14,208 nucleotides of DNA, taken from positions 7,557 to 21,764 of the forward strand of contig CAJTRO010000055.1 of NCBI GenBank assembly GCA_910579015.1, given 5' to 3'. Below the pieces are notes generated by a model. The model ran no database searches, was not told the DNA's origin, and worked only from the letters and a program-made list of their open reading frames with translations. The translations under genes and the position numbers were made by a program. Of this stretch, positions 1 through 6,956 are shown in pieces. The stretch's first letter is position 1; the number at the start of each line of letters is the position of its first letter. This stretch comes from an uncultured Dorea sp. (GTDB taxonomy: Bacteria; Bacillota_A; Clostridia; Lachnospirales; Lachnospiraceae).

Positions 1-211
1 ATATAAATTTTCCCAAAAATTCATTATTTGGTTATTATATCCAATTCTATTTCCTTATTTTTGTGTATTATTAACAATAGTAATCTTCGTTTTTTCTTTC
101 ACAAACTTTTCCCCTTTCAAATCCGTAGATAATATTAAATAAAATTTTATATAAATATTTATACACAATTTTATATCCGCAGAATAAACATTTATCACAG
201 CTGATCTTAAG
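1..211. other. AT-rich left edge with no supportable gene
   Basis: This stretch is very AT-rich, unlike the coding DNA to its right. One minus-strand frame is open across it, but it runs through the terminator at 212-262 and has a cysteine-rich, unlikely composition. A 15-codon minus-strand frame starts with a GTG near position 106 behind an AAAGGGG. Another minus-strand ATG at 24-22 runs off the left edge without a ribosome site. Neither is convincing. I see nothing else here apart from possible promoter-like AT boxes. Confidence 0.4.
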
Positions 212-262
212 CAAAAAAAGATTGCGGCAGAAACAGATCACAAATCTGCTCCTGCCGCAATC
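212..262 (-). terminator. Intrinsic terminator of the LacI-family gene
   Basis: On the minus strand an 11-bp perfect stem (GATTGCGGCAG at 220-230 pairing with CTGCCGCAATC at 252-262) is followed by a run of seven T (the A-run at 213-219 on the plus strand). The loop contains a second small stem, CAGAT with ATCTG. It lies about 25 bases past the stop of the repressor gene, so it ends that transcript and shows the gene is the last of its unit. Confidence 0.9.
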
Positions 263-287
263 CTGCCGGCACACCATCTATCCCGGA

Positions 288-1295
288 TCATAACTCTCTT
301 ATATCTTTTACACTTCCGCGCTCTACGAATTCCGCGCAGACCTGGATCTTCACCTTCGCCCTGCTTTCTTTCTCCTCCATCGACAACAGTTCGCGCACCG
401 CCCGCGCACCCAGTTCCTGCTTGTATACATGCATGGTGGACAGAGGCGGATCTGAAACCAGTCCATAAGCGACATCATCGAACCCAATCACAGATATGTC
501 GCCCGGTACATCGTAACCGCATTCTTTCATTGCCCGCATACACCCGATCGCTATCACGTCATTGTCCGCAAAAAAAGCTGTCGGCACTTCCTTTGCACCG
601 GAAAGATACTCTCTCATCTTCTGGTATGCTGTCTCTATCCTTGTCCCCACCGTCGCGACATATCCTGGTTCTACAGGAAATCCGCACTGGTTCATCATCC
701 GGTAATATCCCTTCTCACGCGACCTGAACGCCTGGATCCTGAATTCTCCCCGCAGATAGCCGATCCTTCTGTGCCCCTTCCTTTCAAGATATGCAACCGC
801 CTCCTCTGCCGCCTCCATATCATTGATCAGTACACTGTCAAATGCATGGCTGTCACTGTGCCCGTCAAGCAGTATGATCCGATTCCTGGCGCCGGCATAA
901 GGCGTATAATCTTCCTCCAGCATCTCCGTCCCCAAAAGCACCACCCCGCTCTGCATATCCGTCAGAATATCCTGGAGCTGCTCTTCATAATCTGTATCGC
1001 TGACGTCCACATAACAAAATACTGTTTCATAACCCATCAGCTTCGCCTGACGCTCCACACCTTCGATCACGGCAGGATGGAAGGAACTCTCGTCAATGAT
1101 CATACCGTTCTTCCGAAAGATCACGAACCGGATCTTCGTAATCTCCTCCTCCACCCGATATCCCAGCTCCTCTGCTGTCTTTAATATCTTCTCGGCTGTG
1201 TTCTTATTGACACCCTTCTTACGGTTCAGCGCATTGGAAACCGTAGACATGGAAAATCCTGTTATCTCACTGATTTTGCGAATATTTACCTTCAT
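288..1295 (-). CDS. LacI/GalR-family transcriptional regulator
   Basis: 335 residues, the usual length for the family. Residues about 6-25 form the LacI helix-turn-helix (ISEITGFSMSTVSNALN). The hinge segment with AEKILKTAEELGYR follows at about 34-47. The rest is a periplasmic-binding-protein-like effector domain, with hallmark stretches near the end such as ISVIGFDD and STMHVYKQELG. It should bind an operator as a dimer and respond to a small ligand, most often a sugar, but nothing here identifies the ligand. The ATG at 1295 is preceded by AGGAGAGGA at 1305-1313. The gene is followed by its own terminator and has no sugar-uptake or glycosidase gene beside it in the window, so its regulon is unknown. 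It is divergent from iorA across 169 bp and could act on that intergenic region, but I found no clear palindromic operator there. Confidence 0.93.
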   Translation of the reverse strand: MKVNIRKISEITGFSMSTVSNALNRKKGVNKNTAEKILKTAEELGYRVEEEITKIRFVIFRKNGMIIDESSFHPAVIEGVERQAKLMGYETVFCYVDVSDTDYEEQLQDILTDMQSGVVLLGTEMLEEDYTPYAGARNRIILLDGHSDSHAFDSVLINDMEAAEEAVAYLERKGHRRIGYLRGEFRIQAFRSREKGYYRMMNQCGFPVEPGYVATVGTRIETAYQKMREYLSGAKEVPTAFFADNDVIAIGCMRAMKECGYDVPGDISVIGFDDVAYGLVSDPPLSTMHVYKQELGARAVRELLSMEEKESRAKVKIQVCAEFVERGSVKDIREL

Positions 1296-1322
1296 ATCTT
1301 TCTGTCCTCTCCTATCCAGATT

Positions 1323-1331
1323 ATTATAGCA
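1323..1331 (-). promoter_or_regulatory. Extended -10 promoter of the LacI-family gene
   Basis: On the minus strand TGCTATAAT is a full extended -10 element (TGnTATAAT). A TTGACA at 1344-1339 is only 10 bases away and so cannot be its -35 partner. The correctly spaced -35 hexamer is poor, which is common for extended -10 promoters. The transcript would start near 1316, just before the ribosome site. Confidence 0.6.
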
Positions 1332-1371
1332 TATCTCCTGTCAATAATACATCGCAATGATCTGTTTTTTA

Positions 1372-1380
1372 TGGTACAAT
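1372..1380 (+). promoter_or_regulatory. Probable extended -10 promoter of iorAB
   Basis: TGGTACAAT at 1372-1380 fits TGn plus a near-consensus -10. There is no good -35 at 17 bases. Transcription would begin near 1387, leaving a leader of about 78 nt. In the leader CAGGC near 1411 and GCCTG near 1434 could pair around a loop of about 20 nt. The same TATGGTACAAT string recurs in the rpmE promoter. Confidence 0.45.
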
Positions 1381-1464
1381 GCTGATTACAGGAAATCTTA
1401 TCCGAAGGCAGGCCGCGATTGATTTTTATAACAGCCTGTACAACATAAAGAGGTGAAATAATTT

Positions 1465-3432
1465 ATGCACAAAGAATTTTTAATGGGCAATGAAGCCATT
1501 GCAATGGGCGCCATCGCCGCCGGGGTGAATCTGGTGTCCGGTTATCCGGGAACCCCTTCTTCCGAGGTACTTGAGACGGTGGCAAGACACCGCGGCGAAG
1601 ATACTTATGTAGAGTGGTCCGTGAATGAGAAATCGGCTCTGGAAGTCGCCGCCGGAGCCTCATACGCAGGGGCAAGAAGTCTTGTAACCATGAAACAGGT
1701 CGGGCTTAACGTTGCTTCCGATCCTCTGATGAGCCTTGCATATATCGGGGTGAAGGGCGCAATGGTCGTGCTGGCGGCAGACGATCCGGGGCCGATCTCA
1801 TCCCAGACGGAGCAGGATACCCGGCACTTCGCCGCATTTTCCAAGCTTCCCTGCTTCGATCCTTCTTCCGCCCAGGAAGCATACGAGATGATACAGGAAG
1901 CATTTACATACTCGGAGAAATACGGCACGCCCGTCTTCTTCCGCCCGACGACCAGAGTATGCCACGGGTATGCCTCCATCACCGTGAAGGATCCCCTGGA
2001 ATATACGAAGCACCATCCGGAGGGCTTCATAAAAGACAGTTCCCGGTGGGTGATCTTCCCAAGGCTTTCCTACCAGAACCACATCCGCATCGAAGAACGC
2101 AATGTGAGACTGGCCGGCGATTTTTCCACATATGAACGGAATCGTATCTTCCCGGAAGATTTAAGAGAACCTTCTCTTACGAAACAGGGGATTGCCACAG
2201 GGGGCATCAGCTTCGCTTATGCCATGGAGGCGCTTAAAGAAACCGGAACGGTACGTCTTCTTAAGATCGGCACACCGCATCCCTTCCCGGAAAAGCTGGC
2301 GCTTGAATTTCTCGATGGCCTGGATGCGGTTCTCTGCATCGAAGAACTGGATCCTGTCATCGAACGGGAACTGCTCTGCCTGTGCGGAAAGCATCATCTT
2401 CCGGTGAAGATTTTCGGAAAGCTGACGCACCATGTCCCCAACGCCGGGGAAAATACACAGGACAGTGTACGGCAGAATATCATGGATTTCCTCGAATGCC
2501 GGAAACCGCAGAGCGCATTATCCGAATGCCGGAGCACGAAAGGGGAAGCTCACTGCGCCTCTGCCCGGCTGACTGCCAAAAGCACATCTGCCGGCGCCTC
2601 CACTTGCTCCGGGCAGGAGGATATCCCGCCTCTCCCGGTACGACCGCCGGTGCTCTGCGCCGGATGTCCGCACCGCGCCTCCTTCTACGCAGTCAAGACT
2701 GCCATGAAGGGCAAAAAGACCATCTTCTGTGGAGATATCGGCTGTTACACGCTGGGAAACGCTATGCCGCTTGACATGGTGGATACCTGCCTGTGTATGG
2801 GCGCGGGACTTGGGATAGCCCAGGGGGTGGGGCATATCGAACCAGATACCGCCTGTTTTGCCTTTGTAGGAGATTCAACCTTCTTCGCATCTGCCATCCC
2901 GGGTGTGGTCAACGCCGTGTATAATCAGGCGGATATGACGCTTGTCATACTTGACAACTCTACCACAGCCATGACCGGACACCAGCCCCACCCGGGCACC
3001 GGACGGACCATGATGGGAAATGTGACAGACAAGATAGATATCGAGGCCGTTCTTCGCGGAATCGGTCTTAAGACAGTCAAGACGGTCGATCCTCTGGAGC
3101 ATGCTGCGGCCACAGCCTGTATCAGGCAGACAGCAGATGAACCCGGCGTCAAGGCTGTCATCTTCAGATCTCCATGTATCGCCGTCACAAAACCGTCCGG
3201 CTGTATGACGGTCGATTCCGGGAAATGTATCAACTGCAAAAAGTGTATCCGCGACCTGGGATGTCCCGCACTGATCATCACAGACGGCAATATCGGCATC
3301 GACGATTCTCTCTGTACCGGGTGTACACTTTGCAGCCAGATCTGTCCTGCCGGCGCTATTATCCCGGTGGATACAAAGGAAGATGCTTCTGGTAATTCCA
3401 AATCCTTAAGAGGAGGTGACAGCCATGAATAA
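1465..3432 (+). CDS. iorA: Indolepyruvate:ferredoxin oxidoreductase, alpha subunit
   Basis: 655 residues. With IorB it oxidatively decarboxylates arylpyruvates (indolepyruvate, phenylpyruvate, 4-hydroxyphenylpyruvate) to arylacetyl-CoA, reducing ferredoxin; the reaction can also run in reverse. The N-terminal pyrimidine-binding domain has YPGTPSSE at 27-34 and NEK at 54-56. The thiamine-diphosphate domain has LCAGCPHR at about 396-403, GDIGCYT at about 423 and GDSTFF at about 469, followed by a DNSTTAMTGHQPHPG stretch. The C-terminus is a two-[4Fe-4S] ferredoxin domain: C588, C591, C594, C600 and C617, C620, C623, C627. The start has AAAGAGGTG at 1447-1455, 9 bases upstream. A linker rich in Ser, Ala, Thr and Cys (about 344-393) precedes LCAGCPHR and makes the protein somewhat longer than the roughly 590-620 residues I expect. 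The stop overlaps the iorB start, so the subunits are translationally coupled. Confidence 0.96.
   Translation: MHKEFLMGNEAIAMGAIAAGVNLVSGYPGTPSSEVLETVARHRGEDTYVEWSVNEKSALEVAAGASYAGARSLVTMKQVGLNVASDPLMSLAYIGVKGAMVVLAADDPGPISSQTEQDTRHFAAFSKLPCFDPSSAQEAYEMIQEAFTYSEKYGTPVFFRPTTRVCHGYASITVKDPLEYTKHHPEGFIKDSSRWVIFPRLSYQNHIRIEERNVRLAGDFSTYERNRIFPEDLREPSLTKQGIATGGISFAYAMEALKETGTVRLLKIGTPHPFPEKLALEFLDGLDAVLCIEELDPVIERELLCLCGKHHLPVKIFGKLTHHVPNAGENTQDSVRQNIMDFLECRKPQSALSECRSTKGEAHCASARLTAKSTSAGASTCSGQEDIPPLPVRPPVLCAGCPHRASFYAVKTAMKGKKTIFCGDIGCYTLGNAMPLDMVDTCLCMGAGLGIAQGVGHIEPDTACFAFVGDSTFFASAIPGVVNAVYNQADMTLVILDNSTTAMTGHQPHPGTGRTMMGNVTDKIDIEAVLRGIGLKTVKTVDPLEHAAATACIRQTADEPGVKAVIFRSPCIAVTKPSGCMTVDSGKCINCKKCIRDLGCPALIITDGNIGIDDSLCTGCTLCSQICPAGAIIPVDTKEDASGNSKSLRGGDSHE
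3411..3419 (+). promoter_or_regulatory. Ribosome binding site deciding the iorB start
   Basis: AGGAGGTGA at 3411-3419 is a near-perfect Shine-Dalgarno sequence placed 5 bases before ATG 3425. The in-frame GTG at 3416 lies inside this site and so cannot be the start. The site sits within the last codons of iorA. Confidence 0.85.
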
Positions 3433-4015
3433 GAATATCATATTATGCGGAGTCGGCGGCCAGGGAACGGTCCTTGCCTCCAAGCTGATCGCGGCCGCGG
3501 CCATGAAGAAGGATATCCCCGTCATGAGCGCCGAGACCATCGGCATGGCACAGCGGGGAGGAAGTGTGTTCAGCCACATCCGCATGGGGGAGGGGCTGTA
3601 TTCCCCCATGATCGCAAAAGGCACAGCCGATATCATTATCGGCTTTGAGCCGGGCGAGACAGTCCGGATGCTCCCCTATCTGAAAGAAGGCGGACAGGTG
3701 ATCGTAAGCAGCCGCGCTATCATGCCTGTTACTGCAACACTTTCTGACACGCCGTATAATGGCCGCAAGATGATCGACTTTCTCAAAAAGCGCATCCCGA
3801 AACTCCTTGTTGTAGACAGCGGACCAGCCTGCAAGGAGATTGGTTCTCCCAAGGTCCTTAATCTCCTGCTCCTTGGCGCCGCAATCCACTGCCAGGCTCT
3901 CGGGCTTGGTGAGGAAGATATAAAAGAAGCAATACGCGGACGTCTTCACGAAAAGTTCCATGAACTGAATTTTCGGGCGCTCGCATATGTAAGGGAACAT
4001 TCATTGCATTGTTGA
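3425..4015 (+). CDS. iorB: Indolepyruvate:ferredoxin oxidoreductase, beta subunit
   Basis: 196 residues from ATG 3425, the normal size for IorB. This is the pyruvate/ketoisovalerate oxidoreductase gamma-type domain that completes the IorAB enzyme. The start shows the characteristic GVGGQG at residues 9-14, followed by the AETIGMAQRGGSVFSHIR segment conserved in IorB. It has no metal-binding cysteine motif; the iron-sulfur clusters are on IorA. The first 8 bases overlap the end of iorA, as expected for co-translated subunits of a complex. Its stop codon TGA (4013-4015) lies inside the TTGACA of the next promoter, and no terminator follows it. iorAB transcripts should therefore run on through the small gene to the hairpin at 4291-4400. 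Confidence 0.95.
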   Translation: MNKNIILCGVGGQGTVLASKLIAAAAMKKDIPVMSAETIGMAQRGGSVFSHIRMGEGLYSPMIAKGTADIIIGFEPGETVRMLPYLKEGGQVIVSSRAIMPVTATLSDTPYNGRKMIDFLKKRIPKLLVVDSGPACKEIGSPKVLNLLLLGAAIHCQALGLGEEDIKEAIRGRLHEKFHELNFRALAYVREHSLHC

Positions 4016-4040
4016 CATTCAAATTACCAATTGCTATAAT
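4012..4040 (+). promoter_or_regulatory. Perfect-consensus vegetative promoter of the 60-residue gene
   Basis: TTGACA (4012-4017), exactly 17 bases, then TATAAT (4035-4040) with a TGC extension (TGCTATAAT): every consensus position is matched. Transcription should start near 4047, leaving a leader of about 44 nt. The -35 box overlaps the iorB stop codon. This is the strongest-looking promoter in the window and it serves a very short unit. Confidence 0.85.
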
Positions 4041-4090
4041 AAAAATATCAAGCAAATGGCAGCCACATTTTCAAAAAAGCGGGGGATTAT

Positions 4091-4273
4091 ATGGCTGAAA
4101 AAGAAATGATACAGAGAGATATTGAGGAATTTTCAAGATTGCAGACATATATGCTTGCAACTGAAAAGAATTCAGATGGATATAAGCTGATGAAAGATCG
4201 TTATACTGAATTAAAGGTTATTCTAATGGCTTTTGGAATCAATTTTTCAGAAATTGACAAGATAAAAGAATAG
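4091..4273 (+). CDS. 60-residue hypothetical protein, low-GC gene
   Basis: I do not recognise a named family with certainty. The protein is charged and looks all-helical, with no signal peptide, membrane segment or cysteines. A first helix spans about residues 2-22 (Glu/Lys/Arg-rich) and a second about 29-50 (KLMKDRYTELKVILMAFGI); it ends FSEIDKIKE. This pattern suggests a helical hairpin or a small dimeric regulatory protein, by inference only. The coding sequence is about 30% GC by my count, against roughly 50-55% for its neighbours. ATG 4091 follows GGGGG at 4081-4085, a weaker ribosome site than the others here. The gene has its own consensus promoter and its own long terminator hairpin, so it is an independent unit inserted between iorB and the CoA ligase. 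It could also be reached by iorAB read-through. Confidence 0.7.
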   Translation: MAEKEMIQRDIEEFSRLQTYMLATEKNSDGYKLMKDRYTELKVILMAFGINFSEIDKIKE

Positions 4274-4290
4274 ATACCATAACAATTGAA

Positions 4291-4400
4291 GATGAGGCCG
4301 TTGCAAAATAACTGTTATACGCCATATCCGGGATACTATTTGTAATAATATTACCCATATATTGTGTATAACGGCATTTCGCAACGGCCCCGTCTTTTTA
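4291..4400 (+). terminator. Long-hairpin intrinsic terminator (or small hairpin element)
   Basis: Arms of about 30 nt (4291-4320 and 4366-4394) are inverted repeats of each other. They include perfect blocks GGCCGTTGC (4296-4304) with GCAACGGCC (4381-4389) and GTTATAC with GTATAAC. The 45 bases between them can fold further (ATAT and GGG with CCC and ATAT). TTTTTATTT follows immediately, so it works as a plus-strand terminator. There is no matching T-run on the minus strand. At about 104 nt it is far longer than a normal terminator stem, so a miniature mobile element or structured RNA that also terminates is possible. Confidence 0.75.
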
Positions 4401-4415
4401 TTTATGCAGTAATAC

Positions 4416-4444
4416 TTGCATCTGCTATTTTAATACCGTATAAT
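4416..4444 (+). promoter_or_regulatory. Promoter of the aryl-CoA ligase gene
   Basis: TTGCAT (4416-4421), 17 bases, then TATAAT (4439-4444). Transcription would start near 4451, giving a leader of about 83 nt before ATG 4534. The leader has a small ATAGC/GCTAT inverted pair (4443-4447 and 4464-4468). With the terminator just upstream, this makes the ligase a separately regulated unit from iorAB. Confidence 0.65.
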
Positions 4445-4533
4445 AGCATCAAAATGTAACAGCGCTATGATATTATATTACTTAAAGAATGCTGTATACT
4501 ACCGTCAGAAAAACAGAAAGGATACAATACATC

Positions 4534-5769
4534 ATGCAGATATCAGACATACAGATCAGCCAGGTAAACCGGCAGATCCAGGCACTTACCAGGGCAAAGA
4601 GCTTCTACGGGAAGAAACTCGAAGATGCGGGGATTTCCAGTATCTCTGCCCCCGAAGACTTTGAAAAGCTCCCCTTTTCCGAGAAGAATGACTTGAGAGA
4701 AGCCTACCCGCTGGGGCTTATGACAGCTCCGGAAGAAGAGATTGTGAGGATCCATTCCTCCTCCGGAACTACCGGGCTTCCGGTCATCATCCCCTACACG
4801 GCCAAGGATGTCAGCGACTGGGCCGTCATGTTCGCCCGCTGTTATGAGACCGCCGGTATCACCAATCTGGACCGCATCCAGATCACTCCCGGATACGGAC
4901 TGTGGACCGCCGGTATCGGTTTCCAGGCCGGCGCAGAGAAGCTTGGCGCCATGGTCATCCCTATGGGGCCGGGTAATACGGATAAGCAGTTACAGATGAT
5001 GATGGATATGAAGAGCACCGTGATCTGCGCCACCTCCTCTTATGCTCTGCTTCTGGCCGAAGAGATTGAGAAACGCGGTATCAAAGACAAGATCCATCTT
5101 AAGAAAGGTGTCATAGGTTCCGAGCGCTGGGGCGAGAAGATGCGCCAGAGGATCCGCGAAGAACTCGGCATTGAGCTCTATGATATCTACGGACTTACAG
5201 AAGTTTACGGCCCCGGGATCGGCATCAACTGCCGTCATGAGACCGGAATGCACTACTGGGACGACTATCTCTATATCGAGATCATAGATCCTGTCACGCT
5301 TAAGCCTGTACCGGACGGTGAATTGGGCGAGATTGTGATCACCACCCTCGTCAAAGAGGGCGCGCCTCTGATCCGTTACCGCACCCATGACATTTCCCGC
5401 ATTGTTCCGGGCAGCTGTCCGTGTGGAAGTAAGTATCCGCGTCTGGACATCATTATGGGAAGAACCGACGATATGATGAAGATCAAGGGCGTCAATGTAT
5501 TCCCAAGCCAGATTGAAGAGATTCTCAAGGAATTCCCGGAGGTCTCAAGCGAATACCAGATCCGCATCTCACATCTGGACGGCAGGGACACCATGCGTCT
5601 CTATGTGGAGACAAACGGAAGCGTCGACTTCCTCGATCTGGCCAGACGCGTTGCCGGCACCGTCAAGAGCCGTATCGGATTCACGCCTCTTGTCAAGGTT
5701 GTGGAGCTTGGGCTTCTTCCACGGAGTGAGAAGAAATCCAAGCGGGTGATCGATGAAAGATATGAGTAG
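4534..5769 (+). CDS. paaK: Phenylacetate-CoA ligase-type AMP-forming enzyme
   Basis: 411 residues. An adenylate-forming enzyme that activates an aryl acid (phenylacetate or indoleacetate are the likely substrates) with ATP and CoA to the aryl-acetyl-CoA and AMP. The ATP-binding loop SSSGTTG is at 75-81. YGLTE (the A5-type motif) is at 219-223. RYRTHD is at 281-286, followed by the CPCGSKYPR segment usual in PaaK proteins. GRTDD is at 309-313, and a C-terminal lysine-rich end (PRSEKKSKRV, about 396-405) carries the expected catalytic lysine. ATG 4534 has GAAAGGA ending 11 bases upstream; the ATG at 4489 has no ribosome site. The usual first 20-25 residues of PaaK (tryptophan, MSREE-like helix, family length about 430) are absent. 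Being beside iorAB fits joint work on arylpyruvates and arylacetates. Substrate and direction are inferred. Confidence 0.9.
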   Translation: MQISDIQISQVNRQIQALTRAKSFYGKKLEDAGISSISAPEDFEKLPFSEKNDLREAYPLGLMTAPEEEIVRIHSSSGTTGLPVIIPYTAKDVSDWAVMFARCYETAGITNLDRIQITPGYGLWTAGIGFQAGAEKLGAMVIPMGPGNTDKQLQMMMDMKSTVICATSSYALLLAEEIEKRGIKDKIHLKKGVIGSERWGEKMRQRIREELGIELYDIYGLTEVYGPGIGINCRHETGMHYWDDYLYIEIIDPVTLKPVPDGELGEIVITTLVKEGAPLIRYRTHDISRIVPGSCPCGSKYPRLDIIMGRTDDMMKIKGVNVFPSQIEEILKEFPEVSSEYQIRISHLDGRDTMRLYVETNGSVDFLDLARRVAGTVKSRIGFTPLVKVVELGLLPRSEKKSKRVIDERYE

Positions 5770-5788
5770 GACACACTCATGATCAGAA

Positions 5789-5826
5789 CAGGGGATGAGA
5801 TGTTATTTCAAACATCTCATCCCCTG
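5789..5826. terminator. Hairpin between converging paaK and prfA
   Basis: A perfect 16-bp stem (5789-5804 with 5811-5826) around a 6-nt loop lies 20 bases after the paaK stop and 10 bases after the prfA stop on the other strand. The T-tracts are mediocre on both sides (TTCTCTTATTCTTC on plus, TTCTGATC on minus). It most likely serves as a shared, bidirectional terminator for the convergent genes. Confidence 0.75.
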
Positions 5827-5835
5827 CGACTTCTC

Positions 5836-6912
5836 TTATTCTTCATTTTCCAGGCCGCTTAAGCGCAGAGCCTGATCCGCCGCGATACACGCGTCGATAA
5901 TCTCCTGGATATCTCCGTTCATGATCTTATCCAGCTTATACAGCGTAAGCCCGATCCGGTGATCCGTCACCCTGCCCTGCGGGAAATTATAGGTACGGAT
6001 CTTCTCAGAACGGTCGCCTGTTCCGATCTGGCTCTTTCTTGCTTCCGCCTCGGCGTCATGCTGTTTCTGGCACTCGATATCATACAGCTTCGCACGCAGT
6101 AACGCAAATGCCTTCTCCTTATTCTGCAACTGCGACTTTTCTGTCTGGCTGTAGATTACGATCCCGGTCGGATAGTGGGTAAGACGGACGGCGGAATCCG
6201 TCGTATTGACGCACTGGCCTCCATTTCCGGACGCCCTCATAACGTCGATTCGGATATCCTTCTCATCAATCTGTACGTCCACTTCCTCCGCCTCCGGTAT
6301 CACGGCTACCGTGATCGTCGAAGTGTGTATCCGTCCGCCGGATTCAGTCTCTGGCACACGCTGAACACGGTGCACGCCGGATTCATATTTCATTACGGAA
6401 TACGCACCGCTTCCGTTGATCATGAAGGTGACATTCTTCATGCCGCCGATCCCGATCTCTTCGCACTCTACCAATTCTACCTTCCATCGCTTGCTCTCCG
6501 CATAATGCAGATACATCCGGTAGATCTCTGCCGCAAAAAGAGCCGCCTCATCACCGCCTGCTCCCGCACGGATCTCCACGATAACATTCTTATCATCGTT
6601 GGGATCCTTGGGAAGCAGAAGGATCTTAAGCTCCTTCTCAAGCTCCTCCCCCCTTGCCTTGGAATCATTGAGCTCTTCCTTCGCAAGCTCCCTCATCTCC
6701 TCATCTGATTCCTCCTCAAGCATCTGAAGGCTGTCCTCGATGGTCTGCTTACATTCCTTATATTCCTTATATGACTCCACGATCGGAGACAGGTCATTCT
6801 GTTCTTTCATAAGTTTCCGGAATCTCTTCTGGTCATTCGCCACATCCGGTTCCTGGAGCTCACTCAATATCTCCTCCATTCGAATGAGCAGATCCTCTAA
6901 TCTGTCAAACAT
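5836..6912 (-). CDS. prfA: Peptide chain release factor 1
   Basis: 358 residues, normal for RF1. It recognises UAA and UAG in the ribosomal A site and triggers peptide release. The codon-recognition tripeptide is PET at 187-189 (PxT marks RF1; RF2 has SPF). The catalytic GGQ is at 231-233 in GNGGQCVNTTD, where the glutamine is the target of PrmC methylation. ATG 6912 is preceded by AGGAGG (6925-6920) at 7 bases; an earlier in-frame ATG at 6930 lies upstream of that site and is unlikely. It is last in the rho-rpmE-yqhQ-prmC run, 77 bases after prmC, and converges on paaK with a shared hairpin. Confidence 0.97.
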   Translation of the reverse strand: MFDRLEDLLIRMEEILSELQEPDVANDQKRFRKLMKEQNDLSPIVESYKEYKECKQTIEDSLQMLEEESDEEMRELAKEELNDSKARGEELEKELKILLLPKDPNDDKNVIVEIRAGAGGDEAALFAAEIYRMYLHYAESKRWKVELVECEEIGIGGMKNVTFMINGSGAYSVMKYESGVHRVQRVPETESGGRIHTSTITVAVIPEAEEVDVQIDEKDIRIDVMRASGNGGQCVNTTDSAVRLTHYPTGIVIYSQTEKSQLQNKEKAFALLRAKLYDIECQKQHDAEAEARKSQIGTGDRSEKIRTYNFPQGRVTDHRIGLTLYKLDKIMNGDIQEIIDACIAADQALRLSGLENEE

Positions 6913-6956
6913 TGTTCTTCCTCCTACCATTCATCTTGGAACTACATTTCCTATAT

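Noticed and set aside
1..24. Minus-strand ATG opening a frame (MNFWENLY) that leaves the window
   Set aside because: Only eight codons are visible and there is no ribosome binding site upstream, so it cannot be supported.
71..277. A 68-codon open frame on the minus strand at the left edge
   Set aside because: It runs across the clear terminator of the LacI-family gene, is rich in cysteine and aromatic residues, and has no good ribosome site.
1339..1344. TTGACA on the minus strand as -35 of the LacI-family gene
   Set aside because: It lies only 10 bases from the TATAAT, and no -10 box exists 17 bases downstream of it.
1296..1464. LacI operator or catabolite-response palindrome in the divergent intergenic region
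   Set aside because: No palindrome with a central CG and arms longer than three bases was found.
3416..3424. GTG start of iorB three codons earlier
   Set aside because: The GTG is part of the Shine-Dalgarno sequence itself; ATG 3425 is correctly spaced from it.
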